This document shows, in pieces, positions 9,339 through 18,700 of a DNA stretch of 64,000 nt. Each line of letters begins with the position of its first letter. Position 1 is the stretch's first letter. The translations under genes were made by a program, and so were the position numbers. This stretch comes from Psychrobacter immobilis. GTDB taxonomy: Bacteria > Pseudomonadota > Gammaproteobacteria > Pseudomonadales > Moraxellaceae. The notes beneath the pieces were generated by a model. The model did no database searches and had not been told where the DNA came from. It saw nothing but the letters and a program-made list of their open reading frames with translations. Where the stretch lies: the NCBI RefSeq assembly GCF_904846285.1, contig NZ_CAJHAD010000006.1, forward strand, positions 62,001-126,000, written 5' to 3'.

Positions 9339-10823
9339 TTAAATTGAAATAGTGGTATTAACCCCGCGGCTCGCCTCATCATCAAACCAGCGCGCCGTGA
9401 CGGTCTTGGTTTGAGTATAGAATTGCACAGCCTGCTTACCATAAGGACCGAGATCACCAAGTTTACTGGCACGCGAGCCTGAGAATGAGAACATTGGTAG
9501 TGGCACAGGAATCGGCAAGTTGATACCGATTTGACCCACCTGAATATCTTGTTGGAACTTATGCGCCGCTGCGCCTGACTGAGTGAATATAGCAGTACCA
9601 TTGCCATGCGGATTAGCATTCAGCATCTCTATCGCTTCATCTAAGCTGTTAGCACGCATGATACACAGTACAGGTCCAAAGATTTCTTCTTTGTAGATTT
9701 GCATATCTGCAGTGACGTTATCAAAGATAGTAGGTCCTACAAAGTTGCCTTTCTCATACCCTTCAACCGTAATACCGCGACCATCAAGAATCAAGCTCGC
9801 CCCTTCTTCTACACCAGTACCAATCAAATGCTCAACACGGGCTTTTGCAGCAGGAGAAATCAGCGGACCTAAGTCTTTATCATGCTTACCCGCTGATACA
9901 ACCAAGCCTTCAGCTTTGGCTTTGATATCATCAATCCACTCACCTGCTGCACCGACTAGTACCACGACTGACAGCGCCATACAACGTTGGCCAGCAGCAC
10001 CAAATGCCGCACCCGCTAGCTGATTAAGCGTTTGCTCTTTATTGGCATCTGGCAGGATAACACCGTGATTTTTTGCGCCCATCATACACTGAGCGCGTTT
10101 GCCCGATTTACTAGCACGCTCATAAACGTGTTTACCGACATTGGTAGAGCCAACAAATGAAACCGCTTTGATGTCTGGGTGATCACAAATAGCATCAACC
10201 GTCGCCTTGCCACCATGAACCACGTTTAGTACGCCTTCAGGCACACCCGCTTCAACGGCTAGCTCAACCAAACGCATAGTGACCATAGGATCTTGTTCAG
10301 AAGGCTTAAGGATAAAGGTGTTGCCCGTGGCAATCGCCATTGGGAACATCCATAACGGAATCATCGCTGGAAAGTTAAACGGTGTAATGCCTGCGCAGAC
10401 GCCAAGTGGCTGCCAAATGCTGTAAGTATCAACGCCTGAGGCGACGTTTTCAACGAAATCACCAATCTGCAAGTTAGCAATACCAGCGGCATGCTCAACC
10501 ACTTCTAAGCCACGAAATACATCACCGCGCGCATCAGCAATCGTTTTGCCTTGCTCGGCCGTTAAGATTTCTGCCAGCTCGTCCATATGTTCACGTATCA
10601 ATGCTTGATACCTTAAGAAGATACGGGCGCGGGTGGTGATTGGCGTTTTTCGCCAAGTTTGAAAAGCCGTTTGAGCGGCCGCGACTGCTTGGTTAATCTC
10701 ATCATCGGTGGTTTGCGGAACTTTAGCGATGACTTCCTGCGTGGCAGGATCGGTAATATCAATCCATTCGCTAGTATTAGAATCAACAAATTGACCATTG
10801 ATGAGCTGCTGAACGTGGTGCAT
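9339..10823 (-). CDS. mmsA: CoA-acylating methylmalonate-semialdehyde dehydrogenase
   Basis: 494 residues of the ALDH superfamily. The nucleophile is Cys281 in GAAGQRCMA. The usual general-base motif ELGGK is replaced by CMMGAKNHG, as in the CoA-dependent MMSDH branch. Other landmarks are [16 protein letters not shown] and [15 protein letters not shown]. The product is propionyl-CoA, from both valine and thymine degradation. An AAGGA ribosome site precedes the ATG. It is the first gene of the leftward block mmsA - acyl-CoA dehydrogenase - hydratase - hydrolase - mmsB. Confidence 0.95.
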   Translation of the reverse strand: MHHVQQLINGQFVDSNTSEWIDITDPATQEVIAKVPQTTDDEINQAVAAAQTAFQTWRKTPITTRARIFLRYQALIREHMDELAEILTAEQGKTIADARGDVFRGLEVVEHAAGIANLQIGDFVENVASGVDTYSIWQPLGVCAGITPFNFPAMIPLWMFPMAIATGNTFILKPSEQDPMVTMRLVELAVEAGVPEGVLNVVHGGKATVDAICDHPDIKAVSFVGSTNVGKHVYERASKSGKRAQCMMGAKNHGVILPDANKEQTLNQLAGAAFGAAGQRCMALSVVVLVGAAGEWIDDIKAKAEGLVVSAGKHDKDLGPLISPAAKARVEHLIGTGVEEGASLILDGRGITVEGYEKGNFVGPTIFDNVTADMQIYKEEIFGPVLCIMRANSLDEAIEMLNANPHGNGTAIFTQSGAAAHKFQQDIQVGQIGINLPIPVPLPMFSFSGSRASKLGDLGPYGKQAVQFYTQTKTVTARWFDDEASRGVNTTISI

Positions 10824-11060
10824 AAGATTTCCTTATCTTGTTTACCGGACTGCCGTGTGACGGTGTCTTCGTGTGCGTAAAAGGTGTTAAAAATAATAAG
10901 TTTTTAGCAATCAAATATAATTTTAAAATGATTTGTTTCGTATCGTTATTGACTATAACAATAAAACAATTTTAGGGTCAAGCTCTTTATGTTGCTTTTA
11001 GCAAAGTTAATGTTAATGTCCGATTTCTTTATCATTACCGATAAGTTATTGGCGACAATA
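10824..11060 (-). promoter_or_regulatory. Upstream region of the mmsA operon with a candidate operator dyad
   Basis: The spacer between prpE and mmsA. A dyad, TTATTG (10946-10951) and CAATAA (10959-10964) seven bases apart, lies about 125-140 bp before the mmsA start in AT-rich DNA. It could be the binding site of the nearby IclR-type regulator. This is inference only; I see no second copy. Confidence 0.3.
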
Positions 11061-11090
11061 AAAAAGCCCATGACCATTCATGAGCTTTTT
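11061..11090. terminator. Terminator of prpE
   Basis: A 13 bp stem with one mismatch (11061-11073 with 11078-11090) around a 4 nt loop, A/T tracts on both outer flanks. It lies 39 bp past the prpE stop and separates prpE from mmsA. Confidence 0.8.
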
Positions 11091-11128
11091 TAGATAAAGG
11101 CTATTTTAAAATATACCTAAAAATGTGC

Positions 11129-13174
11129 TTAGTAATCTTTCATAGATTGTTTAATGGCCTCAATCGCTGTTGGATTATCCAGTGTAGACATATCACCTGT
11201 CTCATTACCCTCTGCTAAAGCGCGAATAGCACGGCGTAAGATTTTACCAGAGCGTGTCTTTGGTAATGCTTGCGGGAAATAAATCGCCGCTGGCCTTGCA
11301 ATACCACCAAGCGATTTGACCACCGCGCCAATGACCTGCTGCTCAATGCGGAAGCGGTTTTCTGTCGTTGCCACTTGCTCATGATCTTTGAGCACACAGA
11401 AGGCGATGGGCAATTCGCCTTTTAATTCGTCCTGAATACCGACGACCGCACACTCCGCCATTTCTGGATGGGTGCTGATCGCTTCTTCAATCTCTTGCGT
11501 CCCAATACGATGACCGGCAACGTTAATCACATCATCGGTACGTCCTAATATATAAAAATAACCGTCTTTGTCAGTCACGGCATAGTCTGAGGTCGAGTAT
11601 TGCTTGCCGTCAAATAAACCAAAATAACTGCTAATAAAGCGCTCGTCATTACGCCATACTGTGGTTAAACAGCCCGGCGGTAAAGGTGCGCGAATCGCTA
11701 GCAGACCTTTTTCACCTGCAGCACAAGGCTCGCCAGTTTCTTCATTGATGACGTGCGCATCATAGCCATACATGGGATATCCCGGTGAGCCCTGCTTGTG
11801 CGGTTTATGATTAAACTTAGGCGTATTACTTAGAATCGGCCAGCCAGATTCTGTCTGCCAATAATGATCTAAAATTGGCACCCCTAAATGCTTCGTAAGC
11901 CAATTGGCCGTTGACTCATCCAGCGGTTCACCTGCCAAAAAGAAGGACTTAAGGCTAGAGACATCATATCGCGTCATCCACGTTTCATCTTGTTTTTTCA
12001 GCATACGCACACCCGTCGGTGCGGTAAATAGAATATTCACTTTATTTGCTTCAACAATCCGCCACCAAATACCTGGGTTTGGACGATGCGGCAAGCCCTC
12101 ATACATCACACTGGTCATGCCAGCAAGTAATGGCGCATAAATGGTATAAGAATGCCCAACTGCCCAGCCGATATCTGATATTGCCCAAAACGTCTCGCCC
12201 GCCTTGCCATCGTAGATATAATCCATCGACGTCGTCAGTGCCACTGCATGACCGCCCGTATCGCGTTGCACGCCTTTTGGCGTACCAGTGGTACCTGAGG
12301 TATAAAGCAAATAAGAGGGCGTGTTAGATTCTAGCCAAACTGGCTCAACAATGGCATTGGCTTCACAGCTGATGCGGCGCTGGGTTGCATAATCCACATC
12401 AATAGCTTGCGGCTCAAATGGTAGTACACCGCGATTAACGACTAATACATGCTCTGGCTTGACCGTTGCTTGCTCGATACCCTGATTCACAAGGCTCTTA
12501 TAGTTAACGACCTTACCGCCACGTAGGCCGGCATCAACGGTAATCACCATTTTTGCTTCGGCATCATCCATACGAATAGCCAGATTGTGCGCGGCAAATC
12601 CACCAAACACTACTGAATGTACCGCACCAATACGAGCACAGGCTAACATCGCGTAAGCGGCTTCTAGTATCATCGGCATATAGATAATGACACGATCGCC
12701 TTGCTTAATACCGTGACGCTGTAGCACATCTGCGAAATAATTGACTTCTTTATAAAGATCGTTGTAAGTCAGGCGACGCTTGGTATAGTCAGTATAAAAC
12801 TCAACGTTATTGCCCAAATCTTTAAACGCATCAACCACAGCGGGGAAGGTTTCTATTAACTCTTGGTTAATCTCAGATGAGAGCCAGATAAAAGCATCCT
12901 GCTCTGCGCGTTCTTCAAGGTGACGATCGACACAGTTATAGCAGAGATTGGTTTCACCGCCGACGTACCATTTGGCAAACGGCAAATTGCTGTCATCAAG
13001 GATTTGCTCAGGTTCTTTATGCCAATAAATACGCTTAGCTTGCTCTGCCCAAAACTGCGCTTTATTTTCAATAGAGGATCGATAAATATCAGCAAAGGTT
13101 TGATTGTTAGTTGGCGCTTGAGAGGTTTGGGTTGAAGTTTGGTTGGTCACTGCAGTGGCGGTTTGCTCGCTCAT
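11129..13174 (-). CDS. prpE: Propionate--CoA ligase
   Basis: 681 residues from the ATG at 13174, chosen because AAGGA lies eight bases before it; an ATG 18 bases upstream has no such site. After a 30-residue Thr/Gln-rich tail, the ACS-type N-terminal domain reads FADIYRSSIENKAQFWAEQ, then NLCYNCVDRHL and SVVFGGFAAHNLAIRMDDA. The P-loop YTSGTTGTPKGVQRDTGGHA and DHYWQTESGWPIL follow E. coli PrpE almost motif for motif. Lys in TRSGKILRR is the acyl-adenylate lysine. It makes propionyl-CoA from propionate, the product also made by MmsA. It has its own terminator. Confidence 0.88.
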   Translation of the reverse strand: MSEQTATAVTNQTSTQTSQAPTNNQTFADIYRSSIENKAQFWAEQAKRIYWHKEPEQILDDSNLPFAKWYVGGETNLCYNCVDRHLEERAEQDAFIWLSSEINQELIETFPAVVDAFKDLGNNVEFYTDYTKRRLTYNDLYKEVNYFADVLQRHGIKQGDRVIIYMPMILEAAYAMLACARIGAVHSVVFGGFAAHNLAIRMDDAEAKMVITVDAGLRGGKVVNYKSLVNQGIEQATVKPEHVLVVNRGVLPFEPQAIDVDYATQRRISCEANAIVEPVWLESNTPSYLLYTSGTTGTPKGVQRDTGGHAVALTTSMDYIYDGKAGETFWAISDIGWAVGHSYTIYAPLLAGMTSVMYEGLPHRPNPGIWWRIVEANKVNILFTAPTGVRMLKKQDETWMTRYDVSSLKSFFLAGEPLDESTANWLTKHLGVPILDHYWQTESGWPILSNTPKFNHKPHKQGSPGYPMYGYDAHVINEETGEPCAAGEKGLLAIRAPLPPGCLTTVWRNDERFISSYFGLFDGKQYSTSDYAVTDKDGYFYILGRTDDVINVAGHRIGTQEIEEAISTHPEMAECAVVGIQDELKGELPIAFCVLKDHEQVATTENRFRIEQQVIGAVVKSLGGIARPAAIYFPQALPKTRSGKILRRAIRALAEGNETGDMSTLDNPTAIEAIKQSMKDY

Positions 13175-13262
13175 AATAGCTGTCCTTAGCATAAATGATG
13201 GGTGATGCGATATATGTATCCGATAATATCATAATATAAGACTGGCTATCCCGGCCAGAACT

Positions 13263-13290
13263 AAAAAACCGATACGTTATGTATCGGTTT
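13263..13290 (-). terminator. Terminator of the fatty-acyl-CoA synthetase gene
   Basis: A perfect 10 bp stem (13266-13275 with 13281-13290), 5 nt loop, followed on the minus strand by a T6 tract. It lies about 105 bp after the stop. Confidence 0.75.
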
Positions 13291-13394
13291 AAAATGTAGC
13301 AGAGCGAACGATAAAGGTCAACTATTAAGCACGTAAGCCATTCGATATTTTGCTAGGCGTAAGTATGTTTAAAAGCCGACCACTCCCTAAAACA

Positions 13395-15065
13395 TTACAC
13401 CTCAGTCTGATTACCATACATCTCGCGCATGACCTTTTTATCATGTTTACCGACCGAGGTTTTTGGTAACTCATCGACAAACTTAAACTGACTTGGCACG
13501 CCATATTTGGGAATAATTCCGCGCTCAACGGCTTGCTCAGCAATGGCTTTGATATCATCGGCACTGGTATCTTGGCAGGCAGGTTTGAGTACAATCAAGG
13601 CTAAAGGACGCTCGCCCCATTGCTTATCACGTACACCAATCACTGACACATCAGCCACCGCTGGATGTAGCGATAAAATCGTCTCAATCTCTAATGACGA
13701 TATCCACTCACCGCCTGATTTGATCACATCCTTTAAACGATCGGTGATTTTAATATAACCATCAGGTTGGATGTAGGCGATATCTTGGGTGTGCATATAG
13801 CCATTTTCCCACAGCTCTTTACCGGCATCGTCATTTTTCAGATAGCTCTGCGTTAGCCAAGGGGCACGCAGTACCAACTCGCCCGTATTGTCTTTACCCG
13901 TACCAACAGGCTGATTGTCAGTATTCCATACTTGGGCGTCCACCATGAGTACCGGCTTGCCCGTCATACAGCGGCGAGCGATATCTTCGTCCTCAGACAT
14001 CTCAGGCTCATTGAGGCTAAATTCTGTCAAGCTAATAAGGGGTGCCGTCTCTGACATACCATAGCCAGTATAAACTTCAATACCTTGCGCCAACGCTGAT
14101 TTTGCTAGCCCTTCAGTCAGTTTAGAGCCACCGATAATCATTTTTAGACCCTTAAAACTGGCCTCGCGATCTTGCGCTTCTTTGAGTACCATTTGCAAAA
14201 TCGTTGGTACGCAATGGGTGATACTGACCTTTTCATTGATAATTAAATCCATCAATACATCAGGTGCATAGCGACCTGGATAGACTTGTTTTAGACCAAC
14301 CATCGTCGCGGTAAACGGGAAACCCCACGCATGGACGTGGAACATCGGCGTCATTGGCATATAAACATCGCCGTAACTGACGCCTTGCTTGTTGGGCAGC
14401 ATACCCAATGTCGCCGCCTCTGTGAGGGTATGTAATACCAGTTGGCGATGGCTAAAGAACACACCTTTTGGATCGCCGGTCGTGCCTGAAGTATAAAAAG
14501 TTGTGGCAATGGTGTTTTCATCAAAATCCGGGAAATCAAATTCGCTATTGGCCGCCTCTAACAATGCCTCATACTCACCTGTAACGCGGTTTTGGTTACC
14601 ACCGAAGACGCCTTCGTAAGATACCCCATTGTCATCGAGCCAAATAATATGCTCAATGCTGGAGTTTTCAAACTGATAATCTTTCACCAATGGCGCAAAT
14701 TCAGAATTGAGTAGTAGCACTTTAGGCTTAGCATGATTGATGGTATAGAGGATTTTTTCGGGCGACAGACGGATATTAACGGTTTGCAGGATATATTCTG
14801 ACATCGGTATGGCAAAATACGATTCTAAGTAGCGATGACTGTCCCAATCCATGACCGCAATCACATCACCGGCATCAAGATTCAAACTTGCCAAGACATT
14901 GGCTAAGCGATTGATACGCCCAAACAACTCTTTATAAGTGAAGCGCTTTTTATCGGCATAAACGATTTCTTGCTCTAGCGACACCGTTTTGGCACGATTT
15001 AACAGTTGCTTGACGATTAGCGGATAATCGTAGGCTGACGGCGCACTATGATAAATATTTGACAT
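13395..15065 (-). CDS. Medium/long-chain fatty-acid--CoA ligase (AlkK-like)
   Basis: A 556-residue adenylate-forming enzyme. It has the P-loop FYTSGTTGDPKGVFFSHRQL, MTPMFHVHAWGFPF, GYGMSETAPLI, GWxxTxD-type HTQDIAYIQPDGYIKITDRLKDVIKSGGEWIS, and the C-terminal lysine in LPKTSVGKHDKKVMRE. It activates fatty acids with ATP and CoA for beta-oxidation. The sequence fits the AlkK / FadD3-like soluble subgroup better than classic FadD; chain length is not inferable. It lies upstream of prpE in the same direction but has its own terminator. Confidence 0.85.
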   Translation of the reverse strand: MSNIYHSAPSAYDYPLIVKQLLNRAKTVSLEQEIVYADKKRFTYKELFGRINRLANVLASLNLDAGDVIAVMDWDSHRYLESYFAIPMSEYILQTVNIRLSPEKILYTINHAKPKVLLLNSEFAPLVKDYQFENSSIEHIIWLDDNGVSYEGVFGGNQNRVTGEYEALLEAANSEFDFPDFDENTIATTFYTSGTTGDPKGVFFSHRQLVLHTLTEAATLGMLPNKQGVSYGDVYMPMTPMFHVHAWGFPFTATMVGLKQVYPGRYAPDVLMDLIINEKVSITHCVPTILQMVLKEAQDREASFKGLKMIIGGSKLTEGLAKSALAQGIEVYTGYGMSETAPLISLTEFSLNEPEMSEDEDIARRCMTGKPVLMVDAQVWNTDNQPVGTGKDNTGELVLRAPWLTQSYLKNDDAGKELWENGYMHTQDIAYIQPDGYIKITDRLKDVIKSGGEWISSLEIETILSLHPAVADVSVIGVRDKQWGERPLALIVLKPACQDTSADDIKAIAEQAVERGIIPKYGVPSQFKFVDELPKTSVGKHDKKVMREMYGNQTEV

Positions 15066-15479
15066 AAATCTGACTTCCTTGTGGGTGGTTTTAATTATTT
15101 TAAAGCACTTTTGATAGCTATTTTAATAGGTCAGGAAACATATAAAAACTTAGCATTTTTATTGTCTTTTTTACCATTATGAGTGGTATAAACGCGGTTA
15201 TAGATGATTGTGATGCTTATCGTCATTCTTGATAAGCTCTATTGATAGTAAGAAAAAACCTAGGCTATGTAAAGCGTGCTTGCGTAAGTAGCATACGATG
15301 GCCAGTACGTTGATTGGCATTTAAACACTTGGGTTATTATGTTATGACAAGGCCATATTAAGTGAAAAGATATAGTGCTAAAAAGTGTTGAATTAATATG
15401 CAGTGTACTAAAAGCCAGTTTATTAAAAGAATCATTTTCTTAATAATAGGCGCTCAAAAAAAGCTATCGAAAAATCCTC
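15066..15479. other. Intergenic region upstream of the fatty-acyl-CoA synthetase gene
   Basis: A 414 bp AT-rich spacer between two leftward genes. It should contain the promoter of the synthetase gene. I see no gene, convincing promoter boxes or repeat in it. Confidence 0.3.
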
Positions 15480-15498
15480 TTAATTCGCGCGAGGATTT
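15470..15498 (-). terminator. Possible terminator overlapping the stop codon of the MFS gene
   Basis: An 8 bp stem, GAGGATTT (15491-15498) with AAATCCTC (15472-15479), is followed on the minus strand by a T-rich tract. The TAA stop codon lies in the 11 nt loop. Confidence 0.45.
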
Positions 15499-16832
15499 GT
15501 TTTGACCATCCCAATGCTAGCAACCAATAACGCCAGCACTTGTACAAACAATAACAACCAAACTGTCAGCGACCATTGGCCACGCGCATAAGCGATGCCG
15601 CAGAGCCATGCGCCCATCGTGCCGCCTGCGTAATAACCCATATAATATAAGCCCGACGCCAATGAACGTCCTTTTTTAACATTGACCGCGATATAACTGA
15701 TGGTAGCAGCTTGCGTAATAAAGACGCCAGTGGACATAACAGCAAGCCCTATCACGACTCCCCAAAGCGGTGTTAGTAATGTTAGCAGCACGCCAAGCAT
15801 CGAGATAACCATCGCTACTCGAACCGTACGCGCTGAGCCAAATCGGCGTAGCAACGTCGTTGATAATGGGGTGATGATAACGCCTATTAAATACACGGCA
15901 AAAATATTGGCAAGCGCACCTGTGCTTAATTCATAAGGTGTATCGGCCAAATGCAAATTAATAAAGGTAAAACAGCCTACCAAAGAAAACAACACGCAAG
16001 CACCAAGCAAGCAGGACGTGACGACATAGCGATTTACTAAATGCTCACCAAGGGTTTGCATGGCTGAGCGAAAATTGGGATTGGCAACAAAGTGCCGTGA
16101 CGATGGCAGCATTTTACCCACCCATAGTGCACCGACAAGCGTCATACCTGCCATCACATAGTAGCCGGCGCGCCAACCAATGAGCTCATGCAAGTGCCCA
16201 AGTAAAAAACGCCCCATAAAGCCGCCAAGCACCGAGCCTGAGACATAAAACGACATCAGCTCAGTGACCGCGCGCCCCTCAAACTCTTCACCGATATAAG
16301 CAATCGTCACCACCGTAATACCGGGTACAGACAATCCCTGCATAAACCGCCACATGCCCATCCAACCGATATTGGGACTTTGGGCAATTAACGCAGTAGG
16401 TATCGCTAAAAACAAGAGCGCCCCAACGATAAATGACTTACGACCAACGGCATCAGAAAGCATGCCCAAAAATGGCGACATGATAGCAATCGCCAATATG
16501 GTAGCGCCGACAATCATGCCTGCCTGCACCTCAGTTGCGGACATATCTACCATCAATACTGGCAAAATAGCCTGAATAGAATAGACCTGCAAAAAAGCAA
16601 ACATCCCAATCAAGCCAATCGTCAGCTTCAATAGCCATGAAGGTGCATCAAATGGCAGCGGTTGATTGGGTGGCTGAGTGGGCATTTGAATATGGCGGCG
16701 GATAGCGCTGCTATCTTTGCCACTACCATCAGCATTGACATTGATGTCGCTATTTATACTGTTATTTATATTATTATTCAAAGTATGACTGACTATATTG
16801 GACGCCTTTTTTAGCTGGAAGCTAGACGGCAT
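15480..16832 (-). CDS. MFS transporter, YnfM-like
   Basis: A 450-residue inner-membrane protein. About 60 polar, Asn/Asp-rich residues precede the first of some 12 hydrophobic segments. MVDMSATEVQAGMIVGATILA and the loop-2/3 motif GMLSDAVGRKSF are typical of the YnfM/AraJ drug:H+ antiporter-like group. YMGYYAGGTMGAWLCG near the end is also family-typical. Likely an exporter of small molecules; substrate unknown. The long N-terminal tail has no clear ribosome site before it, so the real start may be further in. It is divergent from the PETase-like gene. Confidence 0.75.
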   Translation of the reverse strand: MPSSFQLKKASNIVSHTLNNNINNSINSDINVNADGSGKDSSAIRRHIQMPTQPPNQPLPFDAPSWLLKLTIGLIGMFAFLQVYSIQAILPVLMVDMSATEVQAGMIVGATILAIAIMSPFLGMLSDAVGRKSFIVGALLFLAIPTALIAQSPNIGWMGMWRFMQGLSVPGITVVTIAYIGEEFEGRAVTELMSFYVSGSVLGGFMGRFLLGHLHELIGWRAGYYVMAGMTLVGALWVGKMLPSSRHFVANPNFRSAMQTLGEHLVNRYVVTSCLLGACVLFSLVGCFTFINLHLADTPYELSTGALANIFAVYLIGVIITPLSTTLLRRFGSARTVRVAMVISMLGVLLTLLTPLWGVVIGLAVMSTGVFITQAATISYIAVNVKKGRSLASGLYYMGYYAGGTMGAWLCGIAYARGQWSLTVWLLLFVQVLALLVASIGMVKTNPRAN

Positions 16833-17079
16833 AAGTGAGAGAAATAAAGCGATAGCATGAAATCGTGATAATAATAAAACTCATGACTGACTATAAAACG
16901 ATGCATGGTTTGTGAGTTTATCACAGCAAATACCAGACTCAGGTTTCGGTGTGTTATTCGCGATGCTATTTATGAATGTTATTTATAATAAAGGATTTTT
17001 ATTCAAGTGCTTTTAATGACAAATTTTCCAACCCTAAAACGCTAGGCTGATTTTAACACTGTAGAGGTGATTAATATTT

Positions 17080-17108
17080 TTGACAGCTAATAGATTACTG
17101 TCTACTAT
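17080..17108 (+). promoter_or_regulatory. Sigma-70-type promoter of the PETase-like gene
   Basis: A perfect -35 box TTGACA (17080-17085), a 17 bp spacer and TACTAT (17103-17108). Transcription would start near 17115, giving a leader of about 120 nt. Confidence 0.55.
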
Positions 17109-17160
17109 TATTTTGCCCTGCTATTTATGGTAGATATCGCCACTTTAGCACTAGCCTGAC

Positions 17161-17194
17161 AAAGTAATGCATAGAATAAAGTAACGCACAGAAT
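17161..17194 (+). repeat. 17 bp tandem duplication in the leader of the PETase-like gene
   Basis: Two adjacent 17-mers (17161-17177, 17178-17194) that differ at two positions. Origin probably slippage; a regulatory role is possible. Confidence 0.6.
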
Positions 17195-17237
17195 AAACCT
17201 TACATACAAAAAGACCTCAAATAATAGACCCTTTATC

Positions 17238-18242
17238 ATGTTAAACAACGCTATTTATCCAAGATTAATTGCCGCGACAGGCGCACTGATTGTTTCTATG
17301 CATGTGGCAGCGGTCACATCAGAACAAGTAACCCCAATTAAACAGCCAGCAATTGAAAAGCTTTCAATTAATGAGCTGTCAACCGCCACCTTAGCAACCA
17401 AAGTGCCCGCAACTAAAATACCTTTAACCACGACAACATCAGCATCGCCTACCTCAAACTGTATTCCTGACAGTGTCATTACCGCGGCTGAGCTGTCAGC
17501 TACGCGCGATAATGGTCCTTTTACGGTGGCAAGTAAATCTGTTCCTCGGCAACTAGCCAATGGCTTCGGCGGCGGCACCATTCATTATCCTACCAATGCT
17601 GGAGACTGCGGTCTGTTAGGCGGTATCGCAGTGATTCCCGGTTATGTGTCTTACGAAGCCTCTATCAAATGGTGGGGGCCGCGTCTGGCATCTTGGGGAT
17701 TTGTGGTTATTACTATCGATACCAACTCTATTTATGATGACCCCGATAGCCGTGCGACGCAGTTGAGCGCCGCGCTCGATCATATTCTTAGCGATAGTAC
17801 GGTGGGTGCGCAAATAGATAGCACACGTTTAGGGGCTATCGGCTGGTCAATGGGCGGTGGTGGCGCGCTGCAGTTAGCGACCAAGCGCAGTGACGTTCGG
17901 GCCATTATTCCGCAAACGCCCTATCATGATAAAGACTACGGCAACATGGACACGCCTGCTTTATTTATTACCTGTCAAAATGACCGCATTGCCTCTAATA
18001 AAAAGTACAGCAGTCCGTTTTATAATAATGCTGCTGGCGCAAAAATGAAGATTGAGATAAAAAATGGCAGCCACTTTTGTCCAAGCTATCGCTTTAACGA
18101 GATATTACTCAGCAAACCAGGTATTGCTTGGATGCATCGCTACATAAATGGTGATACTCGCTTCGATAAATTCTTATGCAACAATGAAAATTATGGCAAC
18201 AGCCCCCGTATATCGACTTACGATTATAAGAATTGTGTATAG
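17238..18242 (+). CDS. Secreted PETase-family polyester hydrolase (alpha/beta hydrolase)
   Basis: A 334-residue precursor: signal peptide to about residue 25, a Thr/Ala/Pro/Lys-rich linker (~28-73), then the catalytic domain. GPFTV, YPTNAG, SIKWWGPRLAS, GFVVITIDTNS, GWSMGGGG, AWMHRYINGDTRF and the closing YDYKNCV follow Ideonella sakaiensis PETase closely (remembered sequence). The predicted triad is Ser204, Asp249, His279; oxyanion hole Tyr136 and Met205. Trp203 (PETase W159) and the PETase-specific cysteine pair (Cys246/Cys281) are kept. Tyr229 replaces W185 and Phe280 replaces S238, which resembles the type IIa subgroup. Cys314/Cys333 match the second disulfide, and Cys75/Cys124 are two further cysteines. 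Likely substrates are aliphatic or aromatic polyesters, cutin-like esters or lipids; PET activity itself is untested. Confidence 0.88.
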   Translation: MLNNAIYPRLIAATGALIVSMHVAAVTSEQVTPIKQPAIEKLSINELSTATLATKVPATKIPLTTTTSASPTSNCIPDSVITAAELSATRDNGPFTVASKSVPRQLANGFGGGTIHYPTNAGDCGLLGGIAVIPGYVSYEASIKWWGPRLASWGFVVITIDTNSIYDDPDSRATQLSAALDHILSDSTVGAQIDSTRLGAIGWSMGGGGALQLATKRSDVRAIIPQTPYHDKDYGNMDTPALFITCQNDRIASNKKYSSPFYNNAAGAKMKIEIKNGSHFCPSYRFNEILLSKPGIAWMHRYINGDTRFDKFLCNNENYGNSPRISTYDYKNCV

Positions 18243-18550
18243 TCAATTTAAGCTAAAAACAATACAGGGCGGCTGGGATAAATTTTTCCCAGCCTCTGGA
18301 GTGTAAAGCACACAGCAAGCAAAGACAGAAGGAAGAAAGAAGAAGTTATCTCAGCAGAACGCTATTTTGAATTACATTACAGTCAAGGCAGTCCTCTAAC
18401 CAATTTTTAATATTTACACATCTATATGGCTGATATCTATTTCCTTACAGACTTTACGCACATGAACTACCCCCTACCTTAGAGGTAGAGATTTCTTAGG
18501 TAACGCTCTTACTTGACACGATATTCTGTATCAGCGGTTAAGCGAATCAA
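18243..18550. other. Spacer between PETase-like gene and tnpB
   Basis: 308 bp without a protein gene. The left part is dispersed repeat copy A; the right part (from about 18462) is the right end of the tnpB element and its probable omega-RNA region. Confidence 0.6.
18261..18377 (+). repeat. Dispersed intergenic repeat, copy A
   Basis: Shares a ~115 bp pattern with 20729-20850: AATACAG/GATACAG, then CTGGGAYAAATTTTTC, GCCTCTGGAGTG, GCACACAGCAAGCAA (GCGCAC... in B), a variable middle, and a CGCT...ATTTTGAA end. In this copy GGCTGGGA (18271-18278) and TCCCAGCC (18287-18294) form a perfect 8 bp hairpin. It lies in the same orientation as copy B. Confidence 0.7.
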
Positions 18551-18700
18551 CTAAGCTAACCCTGTCGCACCGACAGTTTTTGATTGTTTAGCCAGTATTA
18601 ATCCTTGATGTAAGATATTGATACTGGCATTGATATCGCGGTCATTTTGCTGCAAGCAACTTGGACAATTCCACATTCTAACCGACAGCGGTAATTCAGC
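18465..18700 (-). ncRNA. Probable omega-RNA (reRNA) region of element 1
   Basis: By analogy with known TnpB systems, the guide RNA scaffold overlaps the 3' end of tnpB and continues to the right end, with the guide taken from the bases just outside. The right-end hairpin at 18474-18488 fits. Boundaries are inferred, not seen. Confidence 0.4.

Larger units (their letters stand above)
16833..17237. other. Divergent spacer between the MFS and PETase-like genes
   Basis: 405 bp without a gene. It holds the rightward promoter at 17080-17108 (separate entry) and a 17 bp tandem duplication at 17161-17194 (AAAGTAATGCATAGAAT followed by AAAGTAACGCACAGAAT, two mismatches) in the transcribed leader. Confidence 0.5.

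Noticed and set aside
18271-18294. Terminator of the PETase-like gene
   Set aside because: A good 8 bp hairpin, but no T tract follows and the sequence is part of the dispersed repeat; it may still slow polymerase.
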